DNA from: Neorhizobium populisoli
Lineage (GTDB): Bacteria; Pseudomonadota; Alphaproteobacteria; Rhizobiales; Rhizobiaceae
Direction: 5' to 3'
Length of the DNA stretch: 64,000 nucleotides
Assembly (NCBI RefSeq): GCF_019430945.1
Contig: NZ_JAHYCB010000017.1
Coordinates: 1-64,000, forward strand
Shown here: in pieces, positions 33,241 through 42,122 of the stretch
Layout of the letters: every line of letters begins with the position of its first letter
How positions within the stretch are numbered: position 1 is the first letter of the stretch
Notes under the pieces: generated by a model
Told to the model about the DNA's origin: nothing
Database searches by the model: none
The model's input: the letters and a program-made list of their open reading frames with translations, nothing else
Translations under genes and position numbers: made by a program

Positions 33241-33600
33241 TCAAGCGGCAAGCATTCCCTGCATGGCCAGAGCAACCTGAGAGACGTCGTAGGGCTTGGA
33301 GAAGAACAAGCCGCAGGCCGGCATCTCGGCGCCTGTCGGGCGATGCTTGCCTGAAACGACGATTATCTGGATCTGACGCCATCGATCACGCACGGCAGCA
33401 GCAAGCCCCACCCCGTCCATGGAGCCGGGCATATCTATATCGGTAAAAAGCATCCGGATGTCGGAAATCTTCCCTAGAATATCGAGAGCCTCGTCTGCGT
33501 TCGATGCCTCGATCGCCTCGAACCCCGCGTCTTCCACGATGTCGACGGCCAGCATTCTGACAAGGGGTTCGTCTTCGACCACCAGAACTCTATGCGGCAT
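33241..33600 (-). CDS. single-domain response regulator
   Basis: A 119-aa CheY-like receiver: RVLVVEDEPLVRMLAVDIVE (acidic pocket), RMLFTDIDMPGSMDG (phospho-acceptor Asp), IIVVSGKH (Ser) and FFSKPYD (Lys). There is no output domain. It lies directly before the hybrid kinase on the same strand, 57 bases apart, so the two probably form a phosphorelay operon with the hybrid kinase's own receiver as an extra step. Confidence 0.9.
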   Translation of the reverse strand: MPHRVLVVEDEPLVRMLAVDIVEDAGFEAIEASNADEALDILGKISDIRMLFTDIDMPGSMDGVGLAAAVRDRWRQIQIIVVSGKHRPTGAEMPACGLFFSKPYDVSQVALAMQGMLAA

Positions 33601-33603
33601 TAG

Positions 33604-33816
33604 TCACCTTGTCCTCGTCCACCATCGAAAGAAACGGGCGGCTCTTGGTTCAGTTCCGTGTAGCCGAATTAATTTGGAAACGAAGGCCCTCTGGATGAAA
33701 GTCGATCGAGGAACGCGGCGTCGCCGTTGCAGGAAACGCGCGCTCTTCTTAAGGGCTGCGCCATAGGCGACGCGCTCGAGCGTCGTCACTCGACGCGCAA
33801 CGTATTGATCATCCAT
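33604..33816 (-). CDS. hypothetical basic small protein (doubtful)
   Basis: A 70-aa very basic frame: MDDQYVARRVTTLERVAYGA at the start, an Arg-rich middle. It sits four bases upstream of the receiver gene, same strand. No family is recognised, and the Arg content could be due to GC-rich non-coding sequence, so it is offered with low confidence. Confidence 0.25.
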   Translation of the reverse strand: MDDQYVARRVTTLERVAYGAALKKSARFLQRRRRVPRSTFIQRAFVSKLIRLHGTEPRAARFFRWWTRTR

Positions 33817-33827
33817 GTTCGCCTCCG

Positions 33828-34442
33828 TCAGCGATGATAGCGGCGGACGACGGTGTCCAGACTGATCACCTCATCGATGTCCATGGAGATCAGGCGGTGC
33901 AGGTACATCCACGAGATGCCTGTGAGCGGCTGTGTTTCTCGGAAGACCTGAAAGCCGTCAGCGATGGTCAGCGATCCGGCTTCTTCCAGCGCAGACAACA
34001 TTCGGATCCGGTCATTCAAGGGAGTGCGAGAGCGGGCGTAGCGGAGCATGTCCCTTGCGTTGGCTAGACGGGAGCCTTGCCTGACTTCCTGCCTAGGTAC
34101 GGCGCGGTACCGGAGGCCGGCTACCGCGGCGCCCTCCGCGATTTCCGGCGCCCCGGTCTCCTCGACCGCGTCAAGGTAGATGCGGACGCCGCCCTCATAG
34201 TCGACAAGGAAGTCCGGCACGTGAGGGCCGCGCTCGGTGTGAAACTCGAGCGGGAGGCAGAGCCAAGCTACGACGTCAGGATCGACGTCGAGAATACACG
34301 CCAGGTCGCGTGCATGTCTTGAGCGGAACATCGGATCGCCCGAGCAACGGACCGCTGCGCGTGGATAGAAGAGTTTGGTTGAAGCAGATTCATAGGCGGC
34401 ATACAGCGCCGCAGGCGTCGCGAAATGCGGATGGCTCATCAT
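33828..34442 (-). CDS. hypothetical protein with TnsA-endonuclease-like core
   Basis: About 204 aa from the chosen start (MMSHPHFATPAAL...). GAGG six bases before 34442 favours this start over the 270-aa frame. WLCLPLEFHTERGPHVPDFL followed by VDYEGGVRIYLDAVEE resembles the TnsA/PD-(D/E)XK pattern (PDFLV...G...), but the final E-x-K is not present, so activity is doubtful. The C-terminal half is helical (ANARDMLRYARSRTPLNDRI, WMYLHRLISMDIDEVISLDT) with a possible helix-turn-helix. No partner transposition gene is nearby. Related proteins occur in rhizobia as orphans; the role is unknown. Confidence 0.5.
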   Translation of the reverse strand: MMSHPHFATPAALYAAYESASTKLFYPRAAVRCSGDPMFRSRHARDLACILDVDPDVVAWLCLPLEFHTERGPHVPDFLVDYEGGVRIYLDAVEETGAPEIAEGAAVAGLRYRAVPRQEVRQGSRLANARDMLRYARSRTPLNDRIRMLSALEEAGSLTIADGFQVFRETQPLTGISWMYLHRLISMDIDEVISLDTVVRRYHR

Positions 34443-34657
34443 GAACATCCTCGAACAGGTGACGGGGTGCCTGCGGCCGCGGGACCGCTTGCCGTTCAAC
34501 CTATTCGGGATATTTTGAGGAACCTGATCATGCGGAACAGAATAAACATTTTTCAGAGAGTCAATCGCGATTCTGTCGTTCCCTGGAATGCCCATCTCGA
34601 CCGGTCTTGTAGGCGGGCCAGTGATGTCACTACGATCCACGGAAAAAGGATTTCAAC

Positions 34658-35398
34658 TTGAAGAAGCTCATTCAGATTTCGACCAGGGACGGTATAGCTC
34701 CCGCAGGACTATTCACTCCTGTCGATGGCAGACCGGTCCGAGCCGGCGTCCTGTTCTTCATGGACGCCATGGGCCCCCGCCCCTCCATGGACGAGATGGC
34801 TCAGCGGCTTGCCGACGACGGCTACCTGGTCCTGCTGCCCGACCTCTTCTACCGCTTCGGGGAGTACGGCCCCTACACGGGATCTGCCTTCGCCCACGAG
34901 ACGTCGCGAAACCAGTTGCTGAAGATGATGGGAGAAACGACCGTCGAGATGACGACGAGCGACACGGAAGCATTCCTCCAGGTCTTCGAGCGCGAGGGCG
35001 TCGCGCCGCCTCTGGGCGTCGTCGGATACTGCATGTCGGGAAGGCGCGCGCTCACCGTCGCGGCGAAGTTCCCGGACCGCTTTGCGGCGGCGGCGAGCTT
35101 TCACGGCGCGGCGTTGGCGAGCGACACGGCCGACAGCCCTCACCTTCTGGCGAGCGAAATCAAAGCTCGCGTCTACGTCGGCACCGCGTCTGACGACGGC
35201 AGCTTCCCTCCAGAGCAGTCGACCCGATTCGCGGATGCCTTCCGCCGGGCGGGCGCGGACTTCGCGCTGGAGAGCTATGTCGGCATGCAGCACGGCTGGA
35301 CCGTTCCCGACCGTGACGGCGTGTACGATGAAGCCGGAGCCGAACGACACTGGCGACGCCTTCTCCAACTCTTCGGCGAGACGCTAGGACGGAGCTGA
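34658..35398 (+). CDS. dienelactone hydrolase family protein
   Basis: A 246-aa alpha/beta hydrolase. GVVGYCMSGRRALTVAAKFP contains the Cys nucleophile elbow (G-x-C-x-x-G) of dienelactone hydrolases. The acid (TASDDGSFPPE) and the His (YVGMQHGWTVPDRD) complete the triad. It starts with TTG preceded by AAAGGA. Such enzymes hydrolyse cyclic esters and lactones from aromatic degradation, or related xenobiotic esters. It is cytoplasmic and appears monocistronic. Confidence 0.88.
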   Translation: MKKLIQISTRDGIAPAGLFTPVDGRPVRAGVLFFMDAMGPRPSMDEMAQRLADDGYLVLLPDLFYRFGEYGPYTGSAFAHETSRNQLLKMMGETTVEMTTSDTEAFLQVFEREGVAPPLGVVGYCMSGRRALTVAAKFPDRFAAAASFHGAALASDTADSPHLLASEIKARVYVGTASDDGSFPPEQSTRFADAFRRAGADFALESYVGMQHGWTVPDRDGVYDEAGAERHWRRLLQLFGETLGRS

Positions 35399-35437
35399 AG
35401 TCTTGCAGATACCTTCTCTATCGGCTCACTTTTCGGA

Positions 35438-35752
35438 ATGAGCAGCATTCCCTCCTTCGTTTCCGAACTCGTCCGCTCCGCCAACGAGACCGACCGCCTT
35501 TCCGATTTCGAAGCGGTAAGCTTGCTGAGGCGGTCGATCACGGTCATCCGCGACCTACGCGAGACGGTCGGCATCCCGGCGGACGGCACGGAGCACGACG
35601 CGGTCATCCAACTGGATCGGCTCGCAACCAACGTGGATGGCGCTTCTCGTGAAGGCCTGCATCGCGGGCTGCTCGAGGCGGCCGACATGGTTCGAACTCT
35701 TTGGATCGTCGTCGACAGCGGAACCCGGATAAGCATTCCCGCTTCAGGATAG
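35438..35752 (+). CDS. hypothetical protein, 104 aa
   Basis: An acidic, helical cytoplasmic protein: SELVRSANETDRLSDFEAVS, LLRRSITVIRDLRETVGIPA, REGLHRGLLEAADMVRTLWI. No family recognised. It lies 40 bases after the dienelactone hydrolase gene on the same strand, so it may be cotranscribed. The amphipathic helices recall four-helix-bundle adaptors; that is speculative. Confidence 0.55.
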   Translation: MSSIPSFVSELVRSANETDRLSDFEAVSLLRRSITVIRDLRETVGIPADGTEHDAVIQLDRLATNVDGASREGLHRGLLEAADMVRTLWIVVDSGTRISIPASG

Positions 35753-35887
35753 AGCGACCGTAGTGCGTCCGACTACCAGCCGCACGCGCTGCAGCAGTTG
35801 CCGTCGGCTGACCAAGTCGACCCCGCGCTCACAACAGGCACCTGAATCGATTTCCGAAGAAGATTTCGTAAGTCATTCTATCGGTGG

Positions 35888-36211
35888 TCAATGCAAGGCT
35901 GGCCCAGTGGGATACCGAGGGTGGCGGCTATGAAAGGTTGTGATCAGTGCCACGGCTCTGGCGGCAACGTCTTCTGCGAGCATGACGTCGCAGCAAGCAA
36001 GATCGTCGGCCACGGTCATGATGGCCTTACCGACGGAAACCATAACCATCTCCAGGCCGTCGTCGCCTTCGTCCGCCGCCCAGCTCGCGTTCCGCACCAG
36101 AGTGACCGCGAGACGCTCGAGCATTGCTTGTCGCTCCAGAGGCGAGAATTCGGCTAAAGCCTGTGGCGGGACATTCAATGTGAAACTCCGGATTCGAGAA
36201 ACGAGCACCAC
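35888..36211 (-). CDS. hypothetical protein, 107 aa
   Basis: A helical soluble protein: SPLERQAMLERLAVTLVRNA, GLEMVMVSVGKAIMTVADDL, AEDVAARAVALITTFHSRHP. No family is recognised. Its last 18 residues and DNA are repeated in diverged form at 12633-12690 behind a truncated zinc-ribbon gene, which shows that relatives of this gene existed in the region. Start context is not strong. Confidence 0.5.
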   Translation of the reverse strand: MVLVSRIRSFTLNVPPQALAEFSPLERQAMLERLAVTLVRNASWAADEGDDGLEMVMVSVGKAIMTVADDLACCDVMLAEDVAARAVALITTFHSRHPRYPTGPALH

Positions 36212-36421
36212 AACCTACGAGTTTCCTATTTGTTTCAGTAAGCTGAGAACTGCGTCCGCGTCTCCATTATCTGACACCGCCGCGCCTCGAACGGGATCAT
36301 TGCCGCGTGCCGACCTACGCGAGTGAACGCTAATAGGCGAATGCTGTTGGGTCCCACCATCGAGCTCGTGCACTACAGAGCGTTTGGTGAAATCGGGCCG
36401 CTCGCACGTGAATTGGCAGGA

Positions 36422-36619
36422 TCAGATAGAGGACGCCCGAGTCATTACCGCGTCCGCAACGGCGTCGGGGAACATTGATGCAACTAGACTGGGCTTCATA
36501 TGAAGCTGCAGCAAACCAGGCTTCTGCAGCTCGAACGACTTCCACGCTAGGCCGCCGTTAAAGCCCATCCCGTCCAAGTGGCGCACAATTCCCTTCAATA
36601 CTGCCTCGTCCCCAACCAT
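36422..36619 (-). CDS. hypothetical protein, probably partial
   Basis: From MVGDEAVLKGIVRHLDGMGF to MTRASSI (65 aa). The frame continues upstream without a stop to about 36735 (FRDGRLVKAEASFEAAYNPA) and appears protein-like, so the native N-terminus is further upstream or lost. No family is recognised. Soluble, mixed alpha/beta. Confidence 0.4.
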   Translation of the reverse strand: MVGDEAVLKGIVRHLDGMGFNGGLAWKSFELQKPGLLQLHMKPSLVASMFPDAVADAVMTRASSI

Positions 36620-36758
36620 GCGATCCCAGTCGATGCCCTTAAGACGCGCCGGATTATAGGCAGCCTCGAACGAGGCTTCCGCTTTTACAAGCCGTCCATC
36701 CCGGAAGGGCGGATCGCTCGAACTGGACGTTGAATTGCGCCGCGATCGACGGGTGGGA

Positions 36759-37020
36759 CTAAGGGCTCGCTGGTAGTGTCACTACCCGGAGATCACCGCG
36801 GCATCGAAAGCCACTTGGTCGCCATGGCGACTTCTGCGCTTCATCGTCGTCGGCGTCGGTATCAGGGCGGTCGCCGCCAGACGCATGATCCTTCTCTCGG
36901 CTCCCATCGGCGAGCTCGACTGTTATCTCGGTGTCGCGACCCTCAAGATGCTGTCGCTCCGCAACCCATCGTTCTCCGACCATCATGGCATCATGTTCGG
37001 CAAATGCGGCATCATGATCG
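36759..37020 (-). pseudogene. second DUF2188-like fragment
   Basis: The minus-strand frame reads DHDAAFAEHDAMMVGERWVA, then ERQHLEGRDTEITVELADGS and KDHASGGDRPDTD. It matches the DUF2188 fragment at 9686-9916 over the same stretch (AERQHLEGRD-EI...LADG...HASGGDRP-TD), but the N-terminal domain is again missing and the C-terminus runs into unrelated sequence. Two independent decayed copies suggest the family spreads or recombines within this replicon. Confidence 0.5.
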
Positions 37021-37167
37021 GTGGGAGGACCAGACAGGCGGAGGCCTTCCCGCGGGCTTGAGCGCTGCCGTTTGATCGGCGGGCTGACGAAATCTTGCGA
37101 CTGCGGGAATAAATCGACGCTGTCGATGTCTACTTGTGCGTCCAGTCACGGTCTGAAAGGCGACACA

Positions 37168-37539
37168 ATGCGAAACGCAATCTTCTCTGCCCTGGTCGTA
37201 AGTTCGACCTGCCTCGGGCTTGCCGCCACGGCATCGGCACATGCCCGCCTCGTCCAGTCTGACCCTGCCAACGGGGCGTCGCTGCATGCGGCGCCCCCCA
37301 TCGTCACCTTGTCCTTTTCCGAAGGACTAGAGCCTGCGTTCTCCCATGTGACGTTGGCCAACGGGTCAGGCGACGCCGCCCCGCTTCGGGAACGGAAGGT
37401 CGCCGGGGACGATGGCTCGCTGCTCACCGCAGTCCCTCTCGCCCCCCTCTCCGCGGGAGCCTACGAGGCAAGATGGGACGTGCTGTCGAAGGACGGTCAC
37501 AAGACGTCGGGCGCGATCACGTTCACGGTCGAGCCATGA
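37168..37539 (+). CDS. copC: CopC-type copper resistance protein
   Basis: A 123-aa periplasmic protein with a signal peptide (ALVVSSTCLGLAATASA) so that the mature chain begins HARLVQSDPANG, with the N-terminal His that binds Cu(II). PPIVTLSFSEGLEPAFSHVT and the end YEARWDVLSKDGHKTSGAIT are the CopC core with conserved Asp/His ligands. It overlaps copD by 4 bases (ATGA). CopC and CopD together take up or buffer copper across the periplasm and inner membrane. It is the first gene of the copper/oxidative stress cluster. Confidence 0.93.
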   Translation: MRNAIFSALVVSSTCLGLAATASAHARLVQSDPANGASLHAAPPIVTLSFSEGLEPAFSHVTLANGSGDAAPLRERKVAGDDGSLLTAVPLAPLSAGAYEARWDVLSKDGHKTSGAITFTVEP

Positions 37540-38300
37540 CGCCGTACGACGCGCAGGTGGTCGACCGCTTTCTGTTCGACACGGCGCTTTCGTTCGTCTG
37601 GGGCGGAGGCGGATTTATCCTTTTCACGCCACGGCAGGTTCGAACTTGCCTGCAGGCGGCGATGCGGAGGCCTTTCGCCGTATGCGGCCTGGTCGCTTAC
37701 GCCGCGGGAGCCGCCGCAGTGCCGATTCAGGCAGCCAGCATCGGGTCGGATTGGACGAGCGCCGGGCAGTGGGACATCCTTGCGGCCGTTGCTCTCCAGA
37801 CGCATACGGGTATCTCGCTGACGGTCTCGGCCGCCGGGATCGGCATCGCACTGGCCGCGGCCACCGCATTCGACCTCCTGCGGACGAGCGTGTTCCTGTC
37901 GTTCCTGACGCTCGTCTGCCTGGCCACCAGGGGCCATTCCGCGGGGCTTTCAGGTGCGGCCGGATTGATCGAGCTCATGATCTCAGCGGTTCATGTTCTG
38001 TCGGCGACGGCATGGGTCGGTGCGCTCGTCCCATTCATCCTCCTCGTGCGGATGTCGGCGTTGAAGGTCGACGGGGCGGTCGCCGCGATGAAGCGCTTTT
38101 CCCGACTTTCGTGGAAGATAGCAGCGACACTTGCCATGACCTGCATGGCCCTCGCCAACCGATATCTCATTGTCCCGATGCGCGGCAGGCATCCCACGAG
38201 GTCGCGAACACTTCTTGTGGCGGGCTGCGGGCTGGAAATCTTGCTGGGGCTGGTCGCATTCGCGCTCGTCGCGTCCCTAGGTCTCGACGATCCGAATTGA
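37536..38300 (+). CDS. copD: CopD-type copper membrane protein, shortened
   Basis: A 254-aa inner-membrane protein. VDRFLFDTALSFVWGGGGFI is the usual first helix; LIELMISAVHVLSATAWVGA has the metal-binding His; ALANRYLIVP is the family's C-terminal motif. CopD is normally about 300 aa. Between FSRLS and WKIAATLAMT the helix pair that carries TG-x-x-N and TPYGxLLLxK seems absent, pointing to an in-frame loss of about 45-50 residues. It is coupled to copC by a 4-base overlap. Function may be impaired. Confidence 0.85.
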   Translation: MTPYDAQVVDRFLFDTALSFVWGGGGFILFTPRQVRTCLQAAMRRPFAVCGLVAYAAGAAAVPIQAASIGSDWTSAGQWDILAAVALQTHTGISLTVSAAGIGIALAAATAFDLLRTSVFLSFLTLVCLATRGHSAGLSGAAGLIELMISAVHVLSATAWVGALVPFILLVRMSALKVDGAVAAMKRFSRLSWKIAATLAMTCMALANRYLIVPMRGRHPTRSRTLLVAGCGLEILLGLVAFALVASLGLDDPN

Positions 38301-38373
38301 AAAAAAATGCAGGCACAGGGAATAGAAGCCCGTCTCGGGTGTCTACTCCTTTGAAACAGGAAGGAAGAAGCCA

Positions 38374-38859
38374 ATGACGAGAAGGTCATATGGGAAGTCG
38401 ATCGCAGTGGCGGCCGGTCTCTTGCTCACGTCGAGCGCCTGGGCCGCGTTCGCGCACGATCCGTCCCAGCACGGGCACGCGCCAGTCGTTGCAGATAATA
38501 CGGAGGCTGCCTACCTCGCCGAAAATGATGCCGCTATGGACACGATGATGGCGGACATGGAGGTGCAGCCGACAGGTGATATCGACCGCGATTTCGTGGC
38601 GATGATGACGCCTCATCACCAGGGCGCGATCGATATGGCGCTCGCTGTCCTCAAGTACGGGAAGAACGAGCAGCTCAAGCGTATCGCGCAGGAGATCATC
38701 GTCGACCAGCAACAGGAGATCGCGGCGATGAAGCTCGCGATCGGCGACACCCTCCCGCCCTCCGGTCCCGCTCCCACGCAAGTCGCCCCGGAAAACACCC
38801 CCGCCCCGTCCTCGCCCAGCCACACCCCGCAGGGCATGGACCCAAACATGAAGATGTAA
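38374..38859 (+). CDS. DUF305 family secreted protein
   Basis: A 161-aa protein with a signal peptide (IAVAAGLLLTSSAWAAFA). RDFVAMMTPHHQGAIDMALA is the DUF305 hallmark; the His pair and many Met (AMDTMMADMEVQ, DPNMKM) can ligate copper. DUF305 proteins such as CopM bind copper in the periplasm or outside the cell. It lies 73 bases after copD, same strand, and fits the copper cluster. The C-terminus is a Pro/Ser-rich tail (PAPTQVAPENTPAPSSPSHT). Confidence 0.9.
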   Translation: MTRRSYGKSIAVAAGLLLTSSAWAAFAHDPSQHGHAPVVADNTEAAYLAENDAAMDTMMADMEVQPTGDIDRDFVAMMTPHHQGAIDMALAVLKYGKNEQLKRIAQEIIVDQQQEIAAMKLAIGDTLPPSGPAPTQVAPENTPAPSSPSHTPQGMDPNMKM

Positions 38860-38875
38860 CTCTAAGGTCTATCCA

Positions 38876-40332
38876 ATGAACATTCGGACATCTTTCGCCG
38901 CCAGCCTTCTGGCGGGCAGCATGTTGTTGCCTTTTTCCGCCTTCGCAGGACAGGCGCCCGCCGCAGCCTCCGATCCAGACATCGCCATCAGCAGCAAGGA
39001 CCGAGTCTACGCCGCCGAGCAGTTCTCCAACACCGTCTCGGTCAGCGACCCGTCCACGAACAAGCTGCTCGGCGTGATCAAGCTCGGCGATCCTCAACCC
39101 GGCAATCTGTCGCCGCTCTATAAGGGCCAAGTTCTGGTCCACGGCATGGGCTTCTCGCCAGACCACAAGACCCTCGCGGTCGTCTCGATCGGTTCCAACT
39201 CCGTAACCTTCATCGACACGGCCACGAATGCGGTCAAGCACACGACCTATGTCGGCCGCTCGCCGCATGAAGCGTTCTTCACGCCCGACGGCAAGGAAGT
39301 CTGGGTCACCGTTCGCGGCGAGGACTACATCTCGGTGATCGACGCCGCGACCTTCGAGGAGAAGACGCAGATCAAGGTGCCGGCAGGCCCCGGCATGCAG
39401 ATCTTCTCGCCGGACGGCAAGTACGGCTATATCTGCTCGTCCTTCAATCCTGACACCGTTGTGGTGTCCGTCGCCGACCATCACATCGTCGGCCATGTGA
39501 AGCAGGAAAGCCCCTTCTGCCCGAACATCGCCGCCTCGCCCGATGGCAAGCAGGTGTGGTTCACACTCAAGGATGTCGGCAAGACGCAGGTCTTCAACGC
39601 GCAGGCGCCGTTCGACCACATCAAGACGATCGATACCGGACCGATCACCAACCACGTCAATCTCGTCACCAACAAGAACGGCAGCTTCGCCTATGTGACG
39701 GTGGGCGGTCTGAACGAGGTGAAGGTATTCCGCACCGACAGTTTCGAGCAGGTGGCGACCATCCCCGTTGGCAACCTGCCGCACGGGATCTGGCCGTCGG
39801 GCGACGGCACCCGCGTCTATGTCGGTCTGGAGAACGCCGATCAGTTCGCCGTCATCGACACGCTTACGAACAAGGTCGTCGCTAACATCCCGATCGGCCA
39901 GGCCCCCAGGCGGTCGCCTATGTTCCAAACGCCGTACCGGATGGCGACGGCCTGGCGAACCTAGTGCCGCTCGGCAAGGCTGGCGAGGCGGCGCACCTGA
40001 AGCTGGCAGCCAAGGGTGGAACGGAGAAGACGCCTTCGACGGTTTCGCTGTTCGATCAGGGTTTGACGCAGGTCCTGCAGGCCTCGGTGACTGGACTGGA
40101 GCCGAGGAAGATGTATGTCCTTGCTCTCGCCGACAAGGCGGACGGCAGCGGCGCTCTTGAAGGTCTGTCGAACTTCATGACCAATCCGGCAGGCTCGGCC
40201 ATCGTCAACGCTGTCGGCCCGATCCGTCAGATCGTGGAGGCAAAGCACAAGGACGAACGCCGATACCTCGTCGTGGCAGCCGTCGACGACGGCAAGCCGG
40301 GCAAGGTCCTGCAGGTGCAGGCGGCAGAATAA
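38876..40332 (+). pseudogene. YncE-like beta-propeller protein, frameshifted at C5
   Basis: The first frame (362 aa to 39964) has a signal peptide (AASLLAGSMLLPFSAFA) and YVTN-type propeller repeats: SVSDPSTNKLLGVIKLG, SPDHKTLAVVSIGSNSVTFI, SPHEAFFTPDGKEVWVT. At 39903-39907 a run of five C stands where GCC CCC CAG would need six; after it the second frame continues QAVAYVPNAVPDGDGLANLV and ends LQVQAAE at 40332. The two frames form one protein of about 485 aa. Such proteins sit in the periplasm and often bind metal or cofactors. It follows the DUF305 gene by 16 bases. Slippage or sequencing error is likely. Confidence 0.8.
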
Positions 40333-40379
40333 CGGCAGACGGGCGCCTGCGCGTGCAGGCGTCCGTTCGGAGGCGCGAT

Positions 40380-40907
40380 ATGAACGACTTGCTTTCACAG
40401 GTGGAGCCGATGATCCCGGCCCTCAGGCGCTACGCCCGCGGTCTGGTTCGAGACGCGGAGAGCGCCGACGACATCGTCCAGGACTGCCTCGAGAGGGTCG
40501 TGCTGAACTGGAGCCGCCGCCACGACGACAACCCGCGCTCCTGGGTCTTCGCCATTCTGCATAACCTTGCCGTCAACAAGCTGAGGCAGGATGCCCGGCG
40601 CGCAGGCTCGGTGCCTATCGAAGACGCACCGGAGACGGTCGGGGCGCGGTCGCCGACGCAGGAAGATGCGATTTACGGCGGGGAGGTCATGGCGGCCATC
40701 GAGCGCCTGCCGCCCGACTACCGAAGTATTCTGTTGCTCGTTTCCGTGGAAGATCTTTCCTACGCCGAGGCCGGCAAGGTATTGGAAATTCCGCTGGGGA
40801 CGGTCATGTCGAGACTTGCGCGGGCCCGCGAGCGGCTAAGGTCGATATTGGAAAACGAACGACCGCGAACTTCGACGGCCGGTTCCTACATCCGGAGGGT
40901 GAAATGA
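40380..40907 (+). CDS. ECF RNA polymerase sigma factor
   Basis: A 175-aa ECF sigma factor. Region 2 reads LRRYARGLVRDAESADDIVQ and DNPRSWVFAILHNLAVNKLR; region 4 reads LPPDYRSILLLVSVEDLSYA followed by EIPLGTVMSRLARARERLRS, the -35 recognition helix. The start ATG has GGAGG nine bases upstream. It overlaps the anti-sigma gene by 4 bases. It probably directs the copper or oxidative stress genes just upstream, though the target promoter is not identified. Confidence 0.93.
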   Translation: MNDLLSQVEPMIPALRRYARGLVRDAESADDIVQDCLERVVLNWSRRHDDNPRSWVFAILHNLAVNKLRQDARRAGSVPIEDAPETVGARSPTQEDAIYGGEVMAAIERLPPDYRSILLLVSVEDLSYAEAGKVLEIPLGTVMSRLARARERLRSILENERPRTSTAGSYIRRVK

Positions 40908-41671
40908 CTATTAGGCCGATCACCGAAGACGATCTCCAAGCGTATGTCGACCGCGTCCTCGACGACAAGCGGCACCGGGACGTGTCGGAATACCTGGTTG
41001 CAAACCCGGAGGCAGCAGAACGCGTCTCGTCCTATCGGTCGCAAGCCGCCGCTCTTCGCTCTGCACTGGAGACAGTGGCAAGAGAACCAGTGCCTTCGAG
41101 GCTGAACTTGACGACGATCGCGGCCGCGCGAGCCCCTGCCCGCCGGACAGGGTCGTTCCGGCTTGCCGCGGCTGCAGTAGTGCTTCTGGCGGTCGGCGCG
41201 ACCGGCGGCTGGATTATGAAAAGCTATACCCTGCCACCTTCGGAAGGCGTCGCAGCGCTCGCACAGGAGGCGTCAACCAGCTATGGCACCTTCGCCCCCG
41301 ACCGCCTACATCCCGTTGAGGTTAGAGCCGACGGAGGCGACAGGCTCCAGCAATTCGCGAATTCGGCGCTTGGACGCCCCGCGGCCATCCCGGACCTTAG
41401 AACGGCAGGCTACCGCCTCATGGGCGGCCGCGTTGTCCCGACGGCGCATGGTCCAGCCCTGATGCTGATGTATGACGATGACAAGGGCAGCAGGCTCGTC
41501 ATGTTTACCCGTCCCATGGCCTTAGACCAGGACAAGCCCATGGTGGCCACCGAGACGGCCGACGTCAGAGGTTGGAGCTGGGCGAAAAACGGCCTCGGCT
41601 ATAGTCTTGTGGGATCTCTGCCGCACGCCGACCTCCACTCGATCGCAAACGTGGCGCGCTCGCAAATCTAG
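40904..41671 (+). CDS. membrane anti-sigma factor
   Basis: A 255-aa protein. The N-terminal part (DDLQAYVDRVLDDKRHRDVS, YLVANPEAAERVSSYRSQAA) is the sigma-binding domain seen in RsmA/FecR-type anti-sigma factors, without a zinc HxxxCxxC motif. One transmembrane helix (LAAAAVVLLAVGATGGWI) is followed by a periplasmic domain with YRLMGGRVVPTAHGPALMLM. It is translationally coupled to the ECF sigma gene. The periplasmic part would sense the signal and release the sigma factor. Confidence 0.88.
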   Translation: MTIRPITEDDLQAYVDRVLDDKRHRDVSEYLVANPEAAERVSSYRSQAAALRSALETVAREPVPSRLNLTTIAAARAPARRTGSFRLAAAAVVLLAVGATGGWIMKSYTLPPSEGVAALAQEASTSYGTFAPDRLHPVEVRADGGDRLQQFANSALGRPAAIPDLRTAGYRLMGGRVVPTAHGPALMLMYDDDKGSRLVMFTRPMALDQDKPMVATETADVRGWSWAKNGLGYSLVGSLPHADLHSIANVARSQI

Positions 41672-42122
41672 CGTTCAGGCAGCGTCGGGTCTGCTTCACC
41701 GTTATGCCTCGACGCTTCAGTTCGCACCGCGCTTCCGGCGGCCGGCGAGCCGATATTCTCCCGATCGCGAAATTTCGCGGTACGCCTGGCTTCCCGCAGT
41801 TCTCCGAGCGTTCGCTGCCGCCGTCCTGGAACTTGCTTGGATATCTCGCAGACGAGCCGTGCTCCGCGGACGTGGCAGGCGTGGGCCGGTCAACCATCAG
41901 GAGAACAGTAACGATGCTATCTTCCTCTTAGCTCCTCGCGTCTATGTCCACCGCGAGTAATCATCACGCTGGCCCGCACGTCGCTCTTTCATGATCCGAA
42001 TATGTCTTGCCGGATCATTGGACCGACACCTGCCTACCATCGTGCGAACGCGGTCGGATAAGGGTGCCGCGGGAACCTTGGCCATAGGCTCAGGGTTCGT
42101 GTCGAAAAAGAGGGACTCATCG
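41672..42122. other. 451-bp stretch without a confident gene
   Basis: Frames on both strands run to 100-120 aa (for example 41607-41960 plus), but none contains recognisable family features, and the two strands shadow each other. No good terminator was found after the anti-sigma gene. Confidence 0.4.

Noticed and set aside
38696..39928. 410-aa minus-strand open frame
   Set aside because: It is antisense to the DUF305 and propeller genes, whose signal peptides and repeats are unmistakable.
41704..41931. 75-aa plus-strand ORF after the anti-sigma gene
   Set aside because: No recognisable features, overlapping frames on both strands, and poor start context.
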